Translations under genes and position numbers: made by a program | Source: an uncultured Alphaproteobacteria bacterium | GTDB lineage: Bacteria > Pseudomonadota > Alphaproteobacteria > Puniceispirillales > UBA1172 | Direction of reading: 5' to 3' | DNA length: 64,000 nt | NCBI GenBank assembly: GCA_958431225.1 | Contig: OY288107.1 | Coordinates: 1,577,501 to 1,641,500, forward strand | The notes under the pieces: model-generated | What the model was told of the DNA's origin: nothing | The model's input: the letters and a program-made list of their open reading frames with translations, nothing else | Databases searched by the model: none | In this document: in pieces, positions 63,561 to 64,000 of the stretch | Position numbering within the stretch: the first letter of the stretch is position 1 | How the letters are laid out: the number at the start of each line of letters is the position of its first letter

Positions 63561-64000
63561 AATGCGGCTTTGATGCTTTCTTCAATAAAGATTTTGCGTA
63601 AATTGAGCGCGTGACTGCCGGGCTTGCCATCGCCAATCGCATGCCCATCAATAGACACCACCGGCATCACATACGCCGAAGCCGAAGTGACAAAGGCCTC
63701 ATCGGCATCTTTGGCTTCGGTGAGGGTGAAGGGGCGGATTTCCACTTTCATCTGCCTCTCCGCGGCATAAGCCAAAAGATTGGCACGAGTAACGCCGTGC
63801 AGAATATCATGCGACAACTCCCGCGTGATAATCACCCCATCTTTGATAATATAGGCGTTGTTTGACGTGCCTTCGGTAATCGCGCCGTCCTCAATCAGCC
63901 ACGCATCGTCAAAACCTTGACGCGCCGCTTCGGTTTTCACCAACGACGGGTAGAGCAGTTGCACAGATTTAATATCGCGCCGCCGCCAGCGTAAATCCGG
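63557..64000 (-). CDS. dat: D-amino-acid aminotransferase (class IV), 3' part
   Basis: The C-terminal ~147 residues of a fold-type IV PLP transaminase, open at the window's last base, so the 5' part lies outside. The visible start RWRRRDIKSVQLL, then AWLIEDGAITEGTSNNAYII and SHDILHGVTRANLLAYA, match D-alanine aminotransferases, which make D-glutamate or D-alanine for the wall; a branched-chain transaminase is less likely. The GTG at 63964 is internal. It overlaps the class III gene by four bases. Confidence 0.87.
   Translation of the reverse strand, partial: PDLRWRRRDIKSVQLLYPSLVKTEAARQGFDDAWLIEDGAITEGTSNNAYIIKDGVIITRELSHDILHGVTRANLLAYAAERQMKVEIRPFTLTEAKDADEAFVTSASAYVMPVVSIDGHAIGDGKPGSHALNLRKIFIEESIKAAL

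Overview
The window looks like chromosome of a free-living, Gram-negative alphaproteobacterium of roughly half G+C. The acetolactate synthase carries GEA where most relatives have GDG in the thiamine site, as alphaproteobacterial versions do. An rnd-lptC-lptA-lptB-ptsN strip and a SigF/NrsF sigma pair point the same way. A marine lineage such as SAR116 would fit, but this is a guess from style, not a proven assignment. No rRNA, tRNA, CRISPR array or insertion sequence was recognised. The longest gene-free gaps are 233, 271 and 285 bases, and each is described below.

Region by region: 1-4191 holds the end of miaA and ilvB-ilvN-ilvC for branched-chain amino acids. 4302-12687 is a tight + strand operon, mreB-mreC-mreD-mrdA-rodA, followed by a sigma-54 gene and an SbmA/BacA-type peptide transporter. 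12684-16335 (- strand) carries glmU and an hldE with an unexplained 236-residue C-terminal extension plus a 41-codon overlapping ORF. glmS (16429-18261) has an abrupt change of synonymous codon use in its 3' half. 18269-20831 is an AT-rich island with two paralogous membrane proteins and a reverse transcriptase of the UG/Abi, defence-associated type, wedged between glmS and lptD. 23090-33788 holds two glycosyltransferases, a run of housekeeping genes and the LPS-transport genes lptC-lptA-lptB with ptsN; rpoN and hpf are missing from their usual place between lptB and ptsN.

34074-50915 is the most striking part: two giant genes (1826 and 3757 aa) for putative type I secreted proteins built of cadherin-like, VCBS-like and 'WF' modules. 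They share a C-terminal RTX-plus-secretion module. The larger one has an M10 (serralysin-like) zinc protease domain in its interior, and that domain is flanked by ~0.94-kb direct repeats in the same frame. Recombination between the repeats would remove the protease cleanly. Both genes have strong hairpins just before their ribosome binding sites. No type I transporter is in the window.

51001-54079 (+) carries a ferredoxin-NADP reductase, an enolase-superfamily enzyme and a threonine aldolase. 54069-57981 (-) is a six-gene metal-stress operon: a bufferin precursor, its MNIO maturase, the DUF2063 partner, a DoxX protein, then SigF and its anti-sigma NrsF. 58253-64000 holds a polyamine-type ABC transporter (two permeases, an ATPase and a convergent binding protein), a class III aminotransferase and the end of a D-amino-acid aminotransferase, together suggesting uptake and breakdown of polyamines or similar amines.
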